Part shown: in pieces, positions 1-12,713 of the stretch
Layout: every line of letters begins with the position of its first letter
Position numbering within the stretch: the stretch's first letter is position 1
Assembly (NCBI GenBank): GCA_037577475.1
Contig: CM075184.1
Span: 15,924,094 to 15,988,093 of the forward strand
DNA length: 64,000 nucleotides
Reading direction: 5' to 3'
Origin: Chaunax sp. Z400
Taxonomy: Eukaryota; Chordata; Actinopteri; Lophiiformes; Chaunacidae
Made by a program: the position numbers and the translations under genes
The notes under the pieces: model-generated
What the model saw: the letters and a program-made list of their open reading frames with translations, nothing else
Database searches by the model: none
What the model was told of the DNA's origin: nothing

Positions 1-1934
1 ACCTCCTCTAGTGTTGCCATTTTTGTTGTTGTCGAAACTTTTGACTTCTTGTGGATGTATTGGTGTCAAACAAAGGTAATGGATCCCTTTGTCAGGATCC
101 ACTTCAGAATTTAATGGGTTCTTCCTTTTTCGCCCAACCCTCCAACCAAGAGTCATGAAAATCTGTTAAGTATTTTTTTGTGTAATCCTGCTAATAAACA
201 GGCACTATTGAAAAATATAACCTCCTTAGCAGAGGTGAATGTAGCAGCTCTCAGACGTGAGATTTTAATTTTACTGTGGCACAGCAGATCAATGCTGGGG
301 CACGTGCCCCAGGTAAATGGGTCTAGCGACACTCATGGTGAAGATAGGCCTACATTAAGGGAGCATTCTTTGTACAGCAAGTTGTTATATTTTCTAAGCA
401 TATCTCATATGTAAAATAATGATGTTTATCTGAGAAGTAACCATGCATGAACTGTAGCTGTCAGATTAATTTAGAGGAGTAAACATCTGATGATGGGATC
501 CCACTTACCCCCAGCTTGTGGTTATTTCTTTGAACAAACATTTCTTTAGAAATAGCTTATGCAGCATGTAGCCTACATTTTCATACAAGGCCTCTTCATG
601 AGATAGGTAGACACGACAGGTGCAGTATCCACCTGAATACTACACCTGCTACGTACTGCTTTGATTTGAGTCTCTGTCAATAAGGACATTTTTGATAAAC
701 CTCCTTTGTGCAGAAAAGTCAACCAAACCTTTGGAGGTCATTACTTAGATTGGTTGGTATGTTGTATTGAAATTGAAATTATTTGGAGAGAAAGTCACAT
801 TGAAAACTTTTACATCGATCAAGCACACAAGAAGATATTTTTGTCCTGTGTTGAAGAATTAAATAACTTGTACAAAAATCTTATCTCAGGGTCAGGAGTC
901 ATGATAAAAACTGCTGAAGACTGTGAGGTGAAGTTGAAAGCATTTTCTATTTGATGAAAAGCTGCCAAGGTGAAAATTTTTATGATTTGAATCAATAACT
1001 TTAAGATCATATTAGATTTGTTTTTCTGTAAGTGTGGGCCAGACACCAAAGCCTTCACTGGTTCATGATGGATGGATCTTGTAACAATGAAAGAATGAAA
1101 TAAAAAATCCTGCACCAATACTGTCATCTCACTTGCTCCATCAAGAGCCTTTCACTTTTCCTTATCAATAGAAGTGAAGCTGTATTGATGGGAGCAGATC
1201 TGTCAGTAACAGAGACCAACTGCCCACCTAATGGTTTTTATAGGCTGAAAAAAATGTTAATGGAAATTAGGTTTTTCTCTTGTCCTTTAAAACTGGGCCC
1301 TGCAATTACGAGGAGGCATTGATAGGAGCAGGACAGCTGCTGTGTCAATGTCGATATTGATCCAATGTCCATCAGTTATTGTGGAGAGAGATCAAACCCC
1401 CAACCTCCCACGGTTCTCACCCCTCCCATGTGAACTTTCATTCAGCAGGAGGACCGCAGCCCAGCTGTGATGTCCACTCAGTCAGAAAAAAACAATAACT
1501 GTTTTTTTTTTCTTTGATAAAGAAAAATTACTCTCTTTGATGAAGAGTTGTTATAAAGCACCAGAAAAAAATCACTCTTGTTACCAAAATACTGTATGTT
1601 TATGGTATGGTAAAATTTATATTGAAGCAGATGTCTTTGTTTACCCAAAATGAATTCATTGTAACGTAATTAAAAGAGGACTAAATCATCATCATCATCA
1701 TCATCATGGAGTAGCATCTTTTTCTTGAATGTGAAACAGAAAATAATTAGTCATATTTGGTAACCCAGGTGTAATTTTAGACAAATAAGTCCGCACAAAT
1801 CAAATTTAAATCCCACAATATCATCAGAATGAAGAGATGTGTGAAAAAGGTGTTAATTTAAATGTCATTATTGTAGTATTTACTGTGTAAAGAATGTAAA
1901 ATTCCAACAACAATTTAATCTTATCCAATCATCC
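1..1934. other. Gene-poor flank downstream of nedd4
   Basis: I see no exon here that reads as a known protein. The short open frames have no splice-site context and no recognisable domain. The first 180 bases end with wording close to a common teleost dispersed repeat ('atgaaaatctgtta' near 157). The rest is AT-rich non-coding sequence with one short trinucleotide repeat. A gene downstream of nedd4 may exist to the left of the window, but nothing shows it here. Confidence 0.5.
1685..1707. repeat. (ATC)n trinucleotide microsatellite
   Basis: About seven perfect copies of atc in non-coding DNA. No function is indicated. Confidence 0.9.
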
Positions 1935-2592
1935 AATTATTTTTTTTAAAACTTTTTTTATGTTAAACAGAACACACAAACAAACAAAACAGGAACAAAC
2001 AAATCACCAAGGGCAATACAATATAATACAAATATCATGAAAACATAGCTTTATGTAAAGGGTTACATTGCAATGGGAAGAAAAAAAGCATATAGGTAGC
2101 ACCTCAGGGTGTTATGTGAAAGCCACTTCATGTCCACGTCAGTCTCAGTGTTCCTCTATATGTGTAATATTCATGTATAAACTTAACAGAGCCAGGTGTT
2201 CCACCTTCCCTATATAATATTCCTGTTCAAATATAACAACCATTTGGACCAATAAAGGTAAAATATATCGATACAAAGTCTTAAAGGGAAGGTCAGTTTT
2301 TCCTTGTCAAATATTTCTTTTACAATCCCAATCCACTCTCCTTTTGTTGGTGGCTCCTTGTCCTGCCATTTCTTACTTATTTTTTTATTGCCAGTAAATA
2401 GAAATATTTTGAGAGGGTTTTTATCTGGAGTGTTAAGCTCGACTGGTTTGTTACCTAAATATATGATGCCAAAAGTACAATCTCAAAACACATTTATAAT
2501 TTTATTTTTGTTACTATCTTTAGCCGATAGGATTGGATTATGGACACTTAAAATATGTGAGTGGAGTGTCCAGTTTCTGTTGTATCATTCTG
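1935..2592 (-). mobile_element. L1-like non-LTR retrotransposon, 3' end relic
   Basis: On the minus strand, roughly 2410 down to 2240, a frame reads GNKKISKKWQDKEPPTKGEW and continues with residues ending KLTFPLRL and then YLYWSKW. Teleost L1/Tx1-type ORF2 proteins characteristically end in this style (a W-[IM]-x-I-V-x-[ED]-I motif, then KLTFSLRL and a terminal W). Poly-T runs near 1938-1960 fit the A-rich tail of a minus-strand insertion. The frame is interrupted by stops, so this is a dead 5'-truncated copy. The family name is inferred from the motif style only. Confidence 0.5.
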
Positions 2593-4157
2593 TAAATCTT
2601 TAATCTTTAGAGTAATAAAAAAATGAATCTCTTCAAGTGACATCTTCTGTCACAGAAACCCACCTAAAGACACATTTCCCTTTCAAGTACTTGTACTGTA
2701 TTGCACAACCAAACACTTGTCCACAGCCTCAGTGCAGGTTGCTGGCTCCTCTGTTACATAATGTGAGAAAGTGAGGGCTTGGCCTCATTCATGGTCAGCG
2801 AGGCTCTCCCCAGGGTGTTTAATTAATCGAGAACTCAGTTTCAGCACCTGCCAATATGGCAGAGTTTGTGGGTGGAGTGTTGGGCCGCCTGCATATGAGG
2901 TCCGGTCAAGCTCTGAGGCCAGATCAATGGAGTAAAAGCCATTATCAGGTTATGAATGTTGGTAAGGTTGTGGGTAAAGGGGACCTGCTGCCATTGGCTG
3001 AGGCCTGTGTCTTCCTGCTACCACACATGCCCATCCCCGCTGACCCCAGAAGTGTCCAAAAGGCCAGCTTGAATCCTGTGTGACCTTTCCACTGACCCCT
3101 GTGGAGTGGAGAGGATTTTATTGCCACTACAGGGGGGTTGTGGAGAAATAAGGACTGTTGATCTTAAATCTCACAAAAGGCTCTGACCATAGAGATGTGG
3201 AAGAGTCTTCTTTGTTATCAGCTAACTCTACTTATGAATGTATACTCCATACTGTAGGTCAGAAAATATCACAGATCCATATTTGACAACAGCTGCATTA
3301 GCCTGAGATAAAGAGTCAGACTGTGCTTGTTATTCAGTGAAATGTAGTTTAAATTAAGTCCCACAATGAAACCCATGAGAAGCAGAAAACAGTGTGACAT
3401 GAAAAGTAGAATTAAAAGAGAATAACTGATGCTTTTCTGAAACAAACAGAATTTGTTCTTCAGACGGAAGTTTAAAAATTAGGAGATGCTCTTGAGAAAG
3501 AATCTTTGGTGATTTATCTCCCCCAGCTGGAGCAATTCAATACTACAAACATCATCATCAGTGCAAGACACAAGAACATGGTTGGAAACAATGCATCTCT
3601 GAAATAAGATGAAGAATTTAAAGGAAATTGTCAAAGAATGGAAACAAGACACAATTATCAGCTGTCAAAAATAAAATGCCAGATTAAATCTAATAAAAAA
3701 AATCAATCAGTTGAATTTGATTTAAAAATTAATCACAATTTTTTTTCTCCATCGTTGTCTTGCTAGAATAAACAAATACAAACTGGTGACAGTAAATTAA
3801 CTTTGTATTCCTTTTTATATATAACTTCATACTGATTAGAGAATCGGATGTTTAATGTTATGTTTTATGTTATTCTCACTTGGTGAATCAGCCAGTACAG
3901 CTGAAAGAGATCTATCTTCTTTGGAAACAAGACTGTGAGGAAACTCTTGTGTAAATTTTGAGTTTACTCAATTTCTTGGTTCATACTCATGTTAAATGTG
4001 CATCATGTTATTGGTATGAGAAGAAGTTGACTTTAACCCTCCTTTTCAGCATTTAAAAGCAATATATATTTACAGTAACACACTGCAATTTATTTATACC
4101 CAGATATACAGTAAGTCAACCATTCTTATTATCACTTCCAGGAGATTACAGTTTCAC

Positions 4158-4330
4158 CTGTGTCTGTTTGTTGGTTTGTTAGCAGGATAACGCACAAACT
4201 AATAAAGTGATTTCCATGAAACTTGATGGAGGGGTGGTGCATTGGCCAGGCCAAACCCCATTAAATGTTCGTGCAGTTCTCCCACTATATTGTCGTTCAT
4301 TATGTTTGTATACCAGCATCCACTGACGGG
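4158..4330 (+). repeat. Common teleost dispersed repeat fragment (tttgttagcaggataac family)
   Basis: It contains the words 'gtttgttggtttgttagcag' and 'tttccatgaaacttgatgga', which recur in many fish genomes as a degenerate interspersed repeat. Related fragments in this window lie near 35040-35230, 53555-53830, 55430-55650 and 63905-64000. I do not know a reliable family name. Confidence 0.5.
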
Positions 4331-4631
4331 TGCCCACAAAAGAACTTAAACCACAGTTTTATAAACTGTTTATGAAATGTTTATATTTTGCTTATAAATA
4401 CCACAGAGGGAATCAAAGTAAAATCATGCTGAGAAACATGTGAATAAAATGTAATGCAATGTACATAAATATATTTTAAGTTGTGATCCTTGTATCACTG
4501 CCTTCAGTCATTGGATAGTTGATCAATTCAATGAGGAAAGAAGTGCACATCAGAGAAAACCCTCAACACTACAACAGCTGAATATATAGGAAAGACAGAC
4601 ATGAGACACGGTATAATTGTTTTCACATTTC

Positions 4632-4637
4632 TTTATT
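4632..4637 (-). terminator. nedd4: Probable polyadenylation signal of nedd4
   Basis: AATAAA on the minus strand with a TGTCT-rich downstream element. It was chosen because of this pairing and its position after the nedd4 stop codon. Confidence 0.45.
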
Positions 4638-5524
4638 TTTCAAATATATCTAATTTGGTGTTATAGTTATTAAATTGGTTTGTAACAGCTACGCTTCAAT
4701 CCACCTTTTAAATTGTTGTATATATGTTGCATGCATGTTGTTGTTTTTGTTGTTGTAATGCACTTATAGGTGATTAAAGAAATTCTATGTTCATAAAATT
4801 TTATAGATTAGAAATTAAGTGTTAATCTATCCAATATTATTTAGTAGGCAACAATACATATATATAACAGTACTTCCACTGAGATTAGAACATCAGTTAA
4901 CAATCAAAGTCTACAATACATCACAAATGAAGGCCTCTGTATGTAATCTTAAATAGAAGTGAAAGAAGAGAATGTACTTATTTTCACAAATGTTCACATG
5001 TAAACATTTAAACATGTGCAAGCATAGAATCATTTTCCTTAAAGAGTGATTTAAGTAGTCTGCAGGTGACAGATTGGCAAAGAATCAAACAGTTCAGAAG
5101 TAAGACTCATCAATATTAACAAAGTGCTTCACTTTATAAAAGCATAAGTATAAAATTGTGTTGTCAGAGACAAGCACCAGCCCACGATATCTTCCTTTAT
5201 CAACAACCTGTAAACATGGCAGGTGGTGTAAACACGTTTTAGCTTTCAGAAAACGTTAAAACTACTGCTTAAGTACAGTTACTTTCCTACAAAGGTATTA
5301 CAAGTGATTATAAGTCATTTCTGAAAACAGACAAATCTGTACACATTGTGACAAGCAACAAAACAATTTTTAAAGTTGTACTCTTAAAAAATAGAGCATA
5401 GTGGTACAATTACACACCCATGAGGGGTAGAAGAACACAAAATATCAAAATTATGATTAGGCCAGTTAGTCAGAAAATGACTCTTTAAGATACTGACCAG
5501 GAAATAAATGTATATGCATTTATA

Positions 5525-6013
5525 TACAACACTGATTCCAAAGATGTTGGGACATCGTAAAATGTGAATGCAGATTACAGAATGCAATCAACTGCAAACA
5601 AATGGTTTTTAACAACAACCAATTAACGAAGTGTTCTGGAGTGCATCTATTATACAATCATACAGTTTGTATCACAAAGTGGTGGTCCTCACCCCATCCC
5701 TGCTTCTGGATGACTTTCGAAGATGCCCTTTTCATACCCAATCATGATACCATCACCTGTCTAAGATGAACTGCTTCACCTGTGGAATGATCCAATCAGG
5801 TGTCTTTTGAGCATAACATAACTTTCTCCGTCTTTTGTCTCCCCTGTCCCAACTTTGGAATAACATTTACATAAATCAGTGAAAATCGTGATGTAAAGCA
5901 TAAAATACTGTTTAAAACCGTTTTCAATTGAATATATGTCAAAAAGGATTAGCAAATGATCACATTCTGTTTTACAGTTTTTACAGCACCCCAACGTTTT
6001 TGGAATCAGGGTT
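5525..6013. mobile_element. Non-autonomous DNA element with terminal inverted repeats, inside the nedd4 3' UTR
   Basis: The left end reads tacaacactgattccaaaga and continues to ttgggaca; the right end is a close reverse complement (ccccaacgtttttggaatca then gggtt). Interior words such as 'cttttcatacccaatcatga' and 'cccctgtcccaacttt' match a very common teleost repeat. A second, left-truncated copy lies at 32010-32443 in the same orientation. There is no transposase frame. Confidence 0.65.
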
Positions 6014-7343
6014 TTTTTTCCTCTGATACACAGTCAGTGTTCAACTTGAATATGAGTATGAGCGGTTATTGATCATAAATGAAACACAAAAGGATGTATA
6101 ATGTAGACGTGCACATATAACCAATGTGTCCCTTTCAATCAATTTGAACATTTCCAATGAATGCTTCATCATTTTGTAGAAGTCAAAGTTCTATTTGTAT
6201 CTACAGGATATTTTTATATGTAATAACCGAAAAATAAAAAAATCAAGTGATATTCAATTATCTCATGTCAATATGTACAATTATGCATAGTATTTCAGCA
6301 CAATCTAACACTGCAGTCATTTCTTTGGATCTGTGGACTACACAGACACAAACTACTGTTTAATTAGTTTAGCCTGTTACTGGTCCTGGTATTGATAAAT
6401 CACTACTACAGTGATTAATGACACACATGCTTCAAGAAAAGTTGCTCTAACTTATTGAAACTGCAGATTTTGAGCCACAAATGCTTTTTGAGGTGCATAT
6501 ATTTGGGATTTGCATCAGTGTTGCTAGTAAGATGGAATGAAAAATGTATAATCATGTGTAGAATTTCAATGATAGGAAAATAAATTGAGAGAAAACATGT
6601 TCACATCTGTATTATTTAGGTTCAATTGTTGCAAGAGGCAACCATTGAATTTTGGAGTACATGCAGATAAAGGGGCAGAACCATGATATTGGAGTCTGCC
6701 ATGATGCACTGTCATGTTTCTACTGTAGTCTATATTTAGGCTTTGCTTCTAACATGCTTTTAAACCTCTGGATGATATTTTCTTGTGATATTGTTCCAGT
6801 GGGGTCAATTTCATGTTTAAAGGGATTTTGGACTTAACTTAGACATTGCAGTTGAATGGTGTTGAAGAGTTAAGTTCTAATCTTTTCATTCAAATGTTAT
6901 GGTGGGCTTTTGACCCATGGTCCACTCTTTCCAGCACTAATATGCAATGAAAGGAAAAGTTAAGGGATTTCAACAGAGGAGAAACGTAACTAAGTGTATT
7001 TACCACACTGTGAAGATATCTAACAAGTGAGAAAATGATCAACGTTTTCAGAGGCAATTCAGCCCAAATGAAAAATGTTGTTTTTGTTAAAGTTAGGTAT
7101 TTTTTGTTATACAATATATAGCTTTGCATATTTGCTTTGTAAACTTAAGAACACACAGTGAAATTAAATATCTCCATCACACCAGATTTATAGTCCTTTC
7201 TATGTGTGTGCCTCAACAGAGTGAAGGTTGTGTGACTATCCTTCATATGTCACACAACGGGCAGGTTAAGACCCAAGTCTGATGCACAGCTTGTTTCTCT
7301 TTAATGGAAGTAATGGCAGTGCCGGTCATTTACAGCAGAAGCA

Positions 7344-10300
7344 CTAATCTACCCCGTCGAAGCCTTGTGCGTTCTCAATGGCGATGTGAAGTTTCTCCCT
7401 CAGTTCCTCAAAGGACTCATAAGGAGGCAGGTCCAGTCGATTAAAGCTTTAGGAGGTGAAAGTAGAGACAGTGAGGGAGTCAAAGTAGAAGTAGCATCTA
7501 AGCATCAGTCATTAAAATCATTTGGGGCTAATTAACCTCTGCTGCTAATTGATCATTAACAGTTCTTAAGATTACAAAAGTTCTTAAATTTGAGGGACCT
7601 TCAACAAATGTAGTGCAGCAGAGGCAGAAATAACCTGACTTTTAGACCCTGGTATGTGCCAAGCTCCACAAACCCTGATTCCTACATGTCCCATGATGCA
7701 ACCCAATGGCAAATTTTGCAATATCTGTGACTAGAAAATTGAAAAATATGCACATTAAGTGGAGTTTCCCCTTGAATACAAAGGTAGAGATGTCAAATGA
7801 CCACATTTAAGCTCTCCACTGCAGAGTGAGAGTTATGACTATATCCAGCCACTAGAGGACTTCCATCAACAATGCTCCATTAGATATAATTTTGTGCTAG
7901 TCGTTTTTAGTACGGTATTCATTCATTCATTCATTCATTATCATGGCAACACTGAGACTCAAGTTTAAGCTATGATCAAGTAAGCAAAGCACATGCTCAG
8001 TGTCATGTTTCAATCAGGACTGATGTACAACTAATAAAAAAGTCATCATGTACAGTAATAATGCCATGGTATTATATATCGTTATTTAACTAAAGGTTAA
8101 CTACAAAACCTCACTGCTCACACATTGAGGCTAAATCAAGAAATGTGTATCACAGAGTGTGCAAAAGCAATATTAGGTTTTCTTTTCTGCTTCAACCTAT
8201 TTAAATACGTGCACACACTTTCAGTAAACTGGATAATGGCCTAGAGCACATTGCTTAACTTAAATCAAATCACAGTGCTCACCATGTGTGGGCTCGGGGA
8301 AGTTTTTCGCGTGTTCCCCACTGCTCGATGGTGAACAGCTGTGGTCCGTTAGACCCTGGAAAATAAAGACATCACTTGAAGCCAAGTGTATAAAGTGTAG
8401 AGGGAAAATATGTGATGCACAGTGGACAATGAGGCAAAGGCTGTCTCTTATTTGCATACAAGATGAAAATAACGACTTGTACTGAGTGGATAGAGGAGTG
8501 GACAATCTATAAAATGCAGTAGGGCATCTCACCATAGAGTTCAGCAAAGCCATTCATTGGGACCCTGGATGTTCCTGTCACAAACTGCAAAAGCCGGATT
8601 CGCTTTTCTGCATCCATCAACAGCACCGTCTGTAACAAGACAAACAGACACACAAATCAGTAATAATACAAAACCCATCTTAAAGCAGAAAAAAACACTT
8701 GTAGGCCAGGGGCATGGAAAGTCGCCTTACTTTCCAAAACCACTGGATAACAATGTGGTTGGAGCAGTAGCTGTTCTTGTACTTGGTGTTTTCTCTCCAG
8801 TCATTCACATCCACATCTCCAAGCCCACACATGAGCAGCTGCGGAGGACAAGAATGCAGGCAGGCAGACCGTTATTCATCTTTCTGGTTTTAATCTGATT
8901 CATTTCAGCACACTGGATGAACTGAAAACTCACCTCGAGCTCATTCTCGTCAAAGATCTTGATCAGATCTTGTGGTATCAACTCAAAGAATCCCTATCAC
9001 AAAAATATCATGTTGAGGCTCTTATTTTATACTTTTTTATGCTGTAAACTATATATGTGATAAGAATATATTAAATAAATTACCTCTTTGAAGGCAGTCA
9101 TCTGCTTCTGTATCCTGTTCACAAACCTCCACTGCATCACCAGACTGAAATACAAAACACCAGATTAGCATCAAACTATAATTTCAACATGTCAAGATAA
9201 TGAAGAGTTGGTTTCTTTATGTGAGGATCTTACTGGATGTATTCCTTCTTATTTTCATTGGTGACTACAATCTCTGCGCCGTCTGACTTCAGTTCATGCT
9301 GGTGAGTCTGATCAGGTAGAATAGGACAGTTCCAAGTAATTTAAACAGAAAAGCACAAATGTAAAGTTAGTTGAAACCAAGACAGTCCGTTGAACAAACC
9401 TGCCCAAACCGATCTTCATCAATGGTGAATCTCAAATCCAAATCTGTTGGATCATTCTCCAAAATCCACATCAGAGAGTTGAAATATTCACTGTCCTGAA
9501 AAGATAAGAAACACATTTACAAGACGAATGACTTCCAGATAAACTGGAATTTGAAGGTGCTGAATCAAGGTGTTCATTTAACTATTCATTTAACCATTAA
9601 CTACTAAATATTAACTACTAATAACTATTAACTACTGAATTCACACTCACAACAGACTCCATGTCCTGGAGAGTAATTGGCTTTTGCAGCATCATCTTGT
9701 AGAAAGGCCGAATGAAGAAAGCTTAAGAACAAACAAAAAAATGTCAGGATCTATTAAATCAGACAATTTGCTCTAATCTTTTGCCCACTAGTGTTGTTGC
9801 TGCCCTTTCAAAGTGTTTAAATAAACATTATGCATTTTTCCAAAGCCACACAATCAGGTAGCACTCACCATCGAGGAGTTTGCCATGATAAACTGCCATG
9901 CCTGCCACACGGCCGATGAATTTGAAGTAGGACAGGTGGTCCTCATTACATAAACCTGAGTTAGGGTTAATCTGCAGTGTGTAGTTGTCCCTGGAAGACA
10001 CAAAACATGAGGATGAGACTTCCCCAACAAAGCTGTCCTGCTTCCTGCCCACAGATAATTAAAGCTCCGTAATATGTATTATTATGTTACAAGAAAAACA
10101 ATTCTGTGACTGTACATGGATTTTGATTTGAAGTTTTTATTTTCATTGATGCTCATCCTCACTTTGGTTTAACTGCCCCAAGGAGACCTTGATCCCAGCT
10201 CATTTTCCAGTTCACAATTAGTTTTCCAGACCACATTTGTAAATTGTGATGGTTAAAGAGGATGAGTATGTTTGAATCTTTATGTGTCGTGGAACTATGT

Positions 10301-11059
10301 AACTGAGTCTGTGACTGCACAGAAAGAGCACTATGTGTATGTCTCTGAATTACTATTTTTGCATATTTTTCAGAATTTTTTCCAGACCCAGAGTCCTGAA
10401 GCTAAAATATCTGTCCAGAATATCTGTCATTCACCGTTTCTCAATATAAATCAGAGTATTAGTACATGTTCCTCTGAATGGGAATGGGCTGTGCAATACA
10501 AGACTGATTTAGATGTCGGTGCTCATTTAAACACAAGATTATTGGAGAAGGTACAATAAGAGACTCACGTTGCAGAATACTCAAACAGTCCGTAGTACGG
10601 GTTGAACATTTCCTTAGACATGAGGAAGAACCACTCCCTCGCAATGCCACCATAGTCCAGTCCCTTTTCTCCTTCAAACTCCACCCACAGCCGTGCCTTC
10701 AGCAGGTCTGCCCTCTTAACTGAGAGGATGCGTCGGTATGAGTCCTCCAGCACTGCATTTCGTCTCAATTTCATCTCAAAACGGTTTGGGATGTCAGCCT
10801 AGAAATATAGACATTTGTTCATTAGAAAATGTAGAAATGAGTTCATTACGGAGAAGATTTATGATTATCTAAAGGTGAAACCAACACAGGGCAGGTGAAG
10901 GTGAGGCTATAGGAGACTGATATCAGAAGTAAAAGCAACTTCAGTTCTCATTAGAATAATCCTCTTAAGTATTGACAAGGTAAACAGTCTCACCGGTTTC
11001 TTCATCTTCTTCCGGAAGTAGTCATACTTCTGTTTATAATCTCTGGAATAAGGCACTGC
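7344..11059 (-). CDS. nedd4: nedd4 exons 18-29: HECT catalytic domain and stop
   Basis: The HECT domain (about residues 585-920) is the catalytic part. The N-lobe shows GLDYGGIAREWFFLMSKEM and NPYYGLFEYSAT (exon 10798-10569), NEDHLSYFKFIGRVAGMAVY (9990-9869), FFIRPFYKMML (9721-9651), ENDPTDLDLRF (9495-9400) and QWRFVNRIQKQM (9144-9084). The C-lobe shows ELLMCGLGDVDVNDWR around 8934-8838, LLQFVTGTSRVPMNGFAELYG (21 residues split by an intron; core FVTGTSRVPMNGF) and KLPRAHTC. The catalytic cysteine is residue 887, 33 residues before the end as in human NEDD4. The protein ends GFDGVD. Residue 674 is alanine (LLDAFFIRPF), where the family usually has glycine. Confidence 0.95.
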
Positions 11060-12659
11060 CTATAATCAACAAAGGAGAGTGTTAAGAGGCAACAAAGTAA
11101 TTTTAGGCCTCATTTAGACCAAATTAGGCATTGCTGTGAAAATACCAGTCCTCCCATCTATTTCATTTGAGGATCTTGTGTTTAGATTGCTGTGCAGAAA
11201 ACAGGGATTTACAAGAAAAAAGCATCCCTGCAGCGAAAAGCTGAAACAGACTCAAGTTTTGGAGAAAGCAACCTGATGTCATGCTGGGATGGCCAATCAT
11301 ATAATCAGGTGACCAGACCGGCTGTTCCGTCAGTGTTGTTGTTGTTCAAGTTGTTTACAACTTGCTCAGAGTTCTATTTTGCTGCTTGGCCCCTCGAACA
11401 ACATTATCAGACTGCACAAACAGAGATAGAGAAATACTCTGCAAACTTCGGAAGCGCTGCAACAAAGAATGGACGCAGAAACTAGACACAGACCATGGAT
11501 GATAATGGTGATACTATCCCAAATGTGTCCTTCCATCCCGTAGAACAACCCTGCGCTCATCACTGCAATGCTTGATATGGACTGAATGAGGCCTTAACCT
11601 TATGATCTACACTGTGGTCAATGATACATCTTTACAGGAAACCTTAAAGCTATAAATAGAGAACAGTTTTTATTGTATGCTAATATCATATTACTGAAGA
11701 ATAATATGTCAAATACAATTTATACTCACTGGTCCAGTTATAGCTGAGTTCTGTAGTCTGGGATCATCCCATTGTGTGGTCTTGGTGTCTATGAAATGTA
11801 ATACATCAGAGGCCCTTTGTTAATATGAAAACATCTTCATAAATTAGATAAAAGATGTATTTTGTTTAGCTTTGAGTGTCATACACACTGTGATCTATGT
11901 AGAATATCCTCCCATCACTGTGGACCCTCTCCTCCCAACCAGGCTAGTAAGAAAGAGTAGAACACATTCTTTGATAAGTTGGCTTTAGATTATTAAATAC
12001 AATAGGCAGCAGCATCAGCTCTAATTTTATATTACAAAGTCTAAAGTTAATAAATATCTTTCAACTGATTTATTACATATTTAGTGCAACTGATTAACTT
12101 ACAGGCAGAGGACCAAGATCATTTGGATCGAGTGAGGTTCTCCTTCTCTGTTGCACAGGAATCTTAAGCCTGGGATCCTCCTGTTCACAGGAAAACAAAC
12201 GGGGTGTGTTTCAGTCAAGGATGAATACTTCCACAAGAGAAACGACTGACTGGTAGGGACAGTTTTTAAGATGCCATCATGACACACATCGGAAAAAGTC
12301 TACTTCACAACTGAAACCCTTTCTTGTAGTGGAAATAAAATACAGTATCAGCTTTCTTGGAGGCCAGTAGTGACTAGTGGTCATTAATGAAAACACATTC
12401 CCAAAGTAGACGGCCACCACTTCTAATTGGTGGTAAAAGCATAATCTCAAGGGTGCTGCTGTCTCACCCAGGTAGTAGTCTTTGTGGTGTGGTCAATGAA
12501 GAAGGGTCTTCCACAGGGAGCACTGCGGACCTCCCAGCCAGCCGGCAGGAAGCCAGATTCCAATGTGGGCTGGGGGCTTGAGGTGTGCTGAGGAGACTCC
12601 TCTGAGGGGGCAAATGGTTGGGATGGAGGGGGGCTCTGGGGTAAACCTGCACCACTCTG

Positions 12660-12713
<54 letters not shown>

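Larger units (their letters stand above)
4615..7343 (-). other. nedd4: nedd4 3' UTR (probable)
   Basis: The region follows the nedd4 stop codon on the minus strand with no further exon. A canonical AATAAA (reverse complement at 4632-4637) is followed 15-35 bases later by a GT-rich stretch (reverse complement of 4590-4620), a usual cleavage-site arrangement. That gives a UTR of about 2.7 kb. A mobile-element copy (5525-6013) lies inside it. The exact end is inferred; other weak AATAAA-like sites exist. Confidence 0.5.

Noticed and set aside
178..954. Two open frames of 78 and 82 codons at the left edge
   Set aside because: They match no family that I know, have no splice or promoter context, and are within the length expected by chance.
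8288..8898. Plus-strand frames of 65 and 113 codons
   Set aside because: They run across nedd4 HECT exons and introns in antisense and have no recognisable domain.
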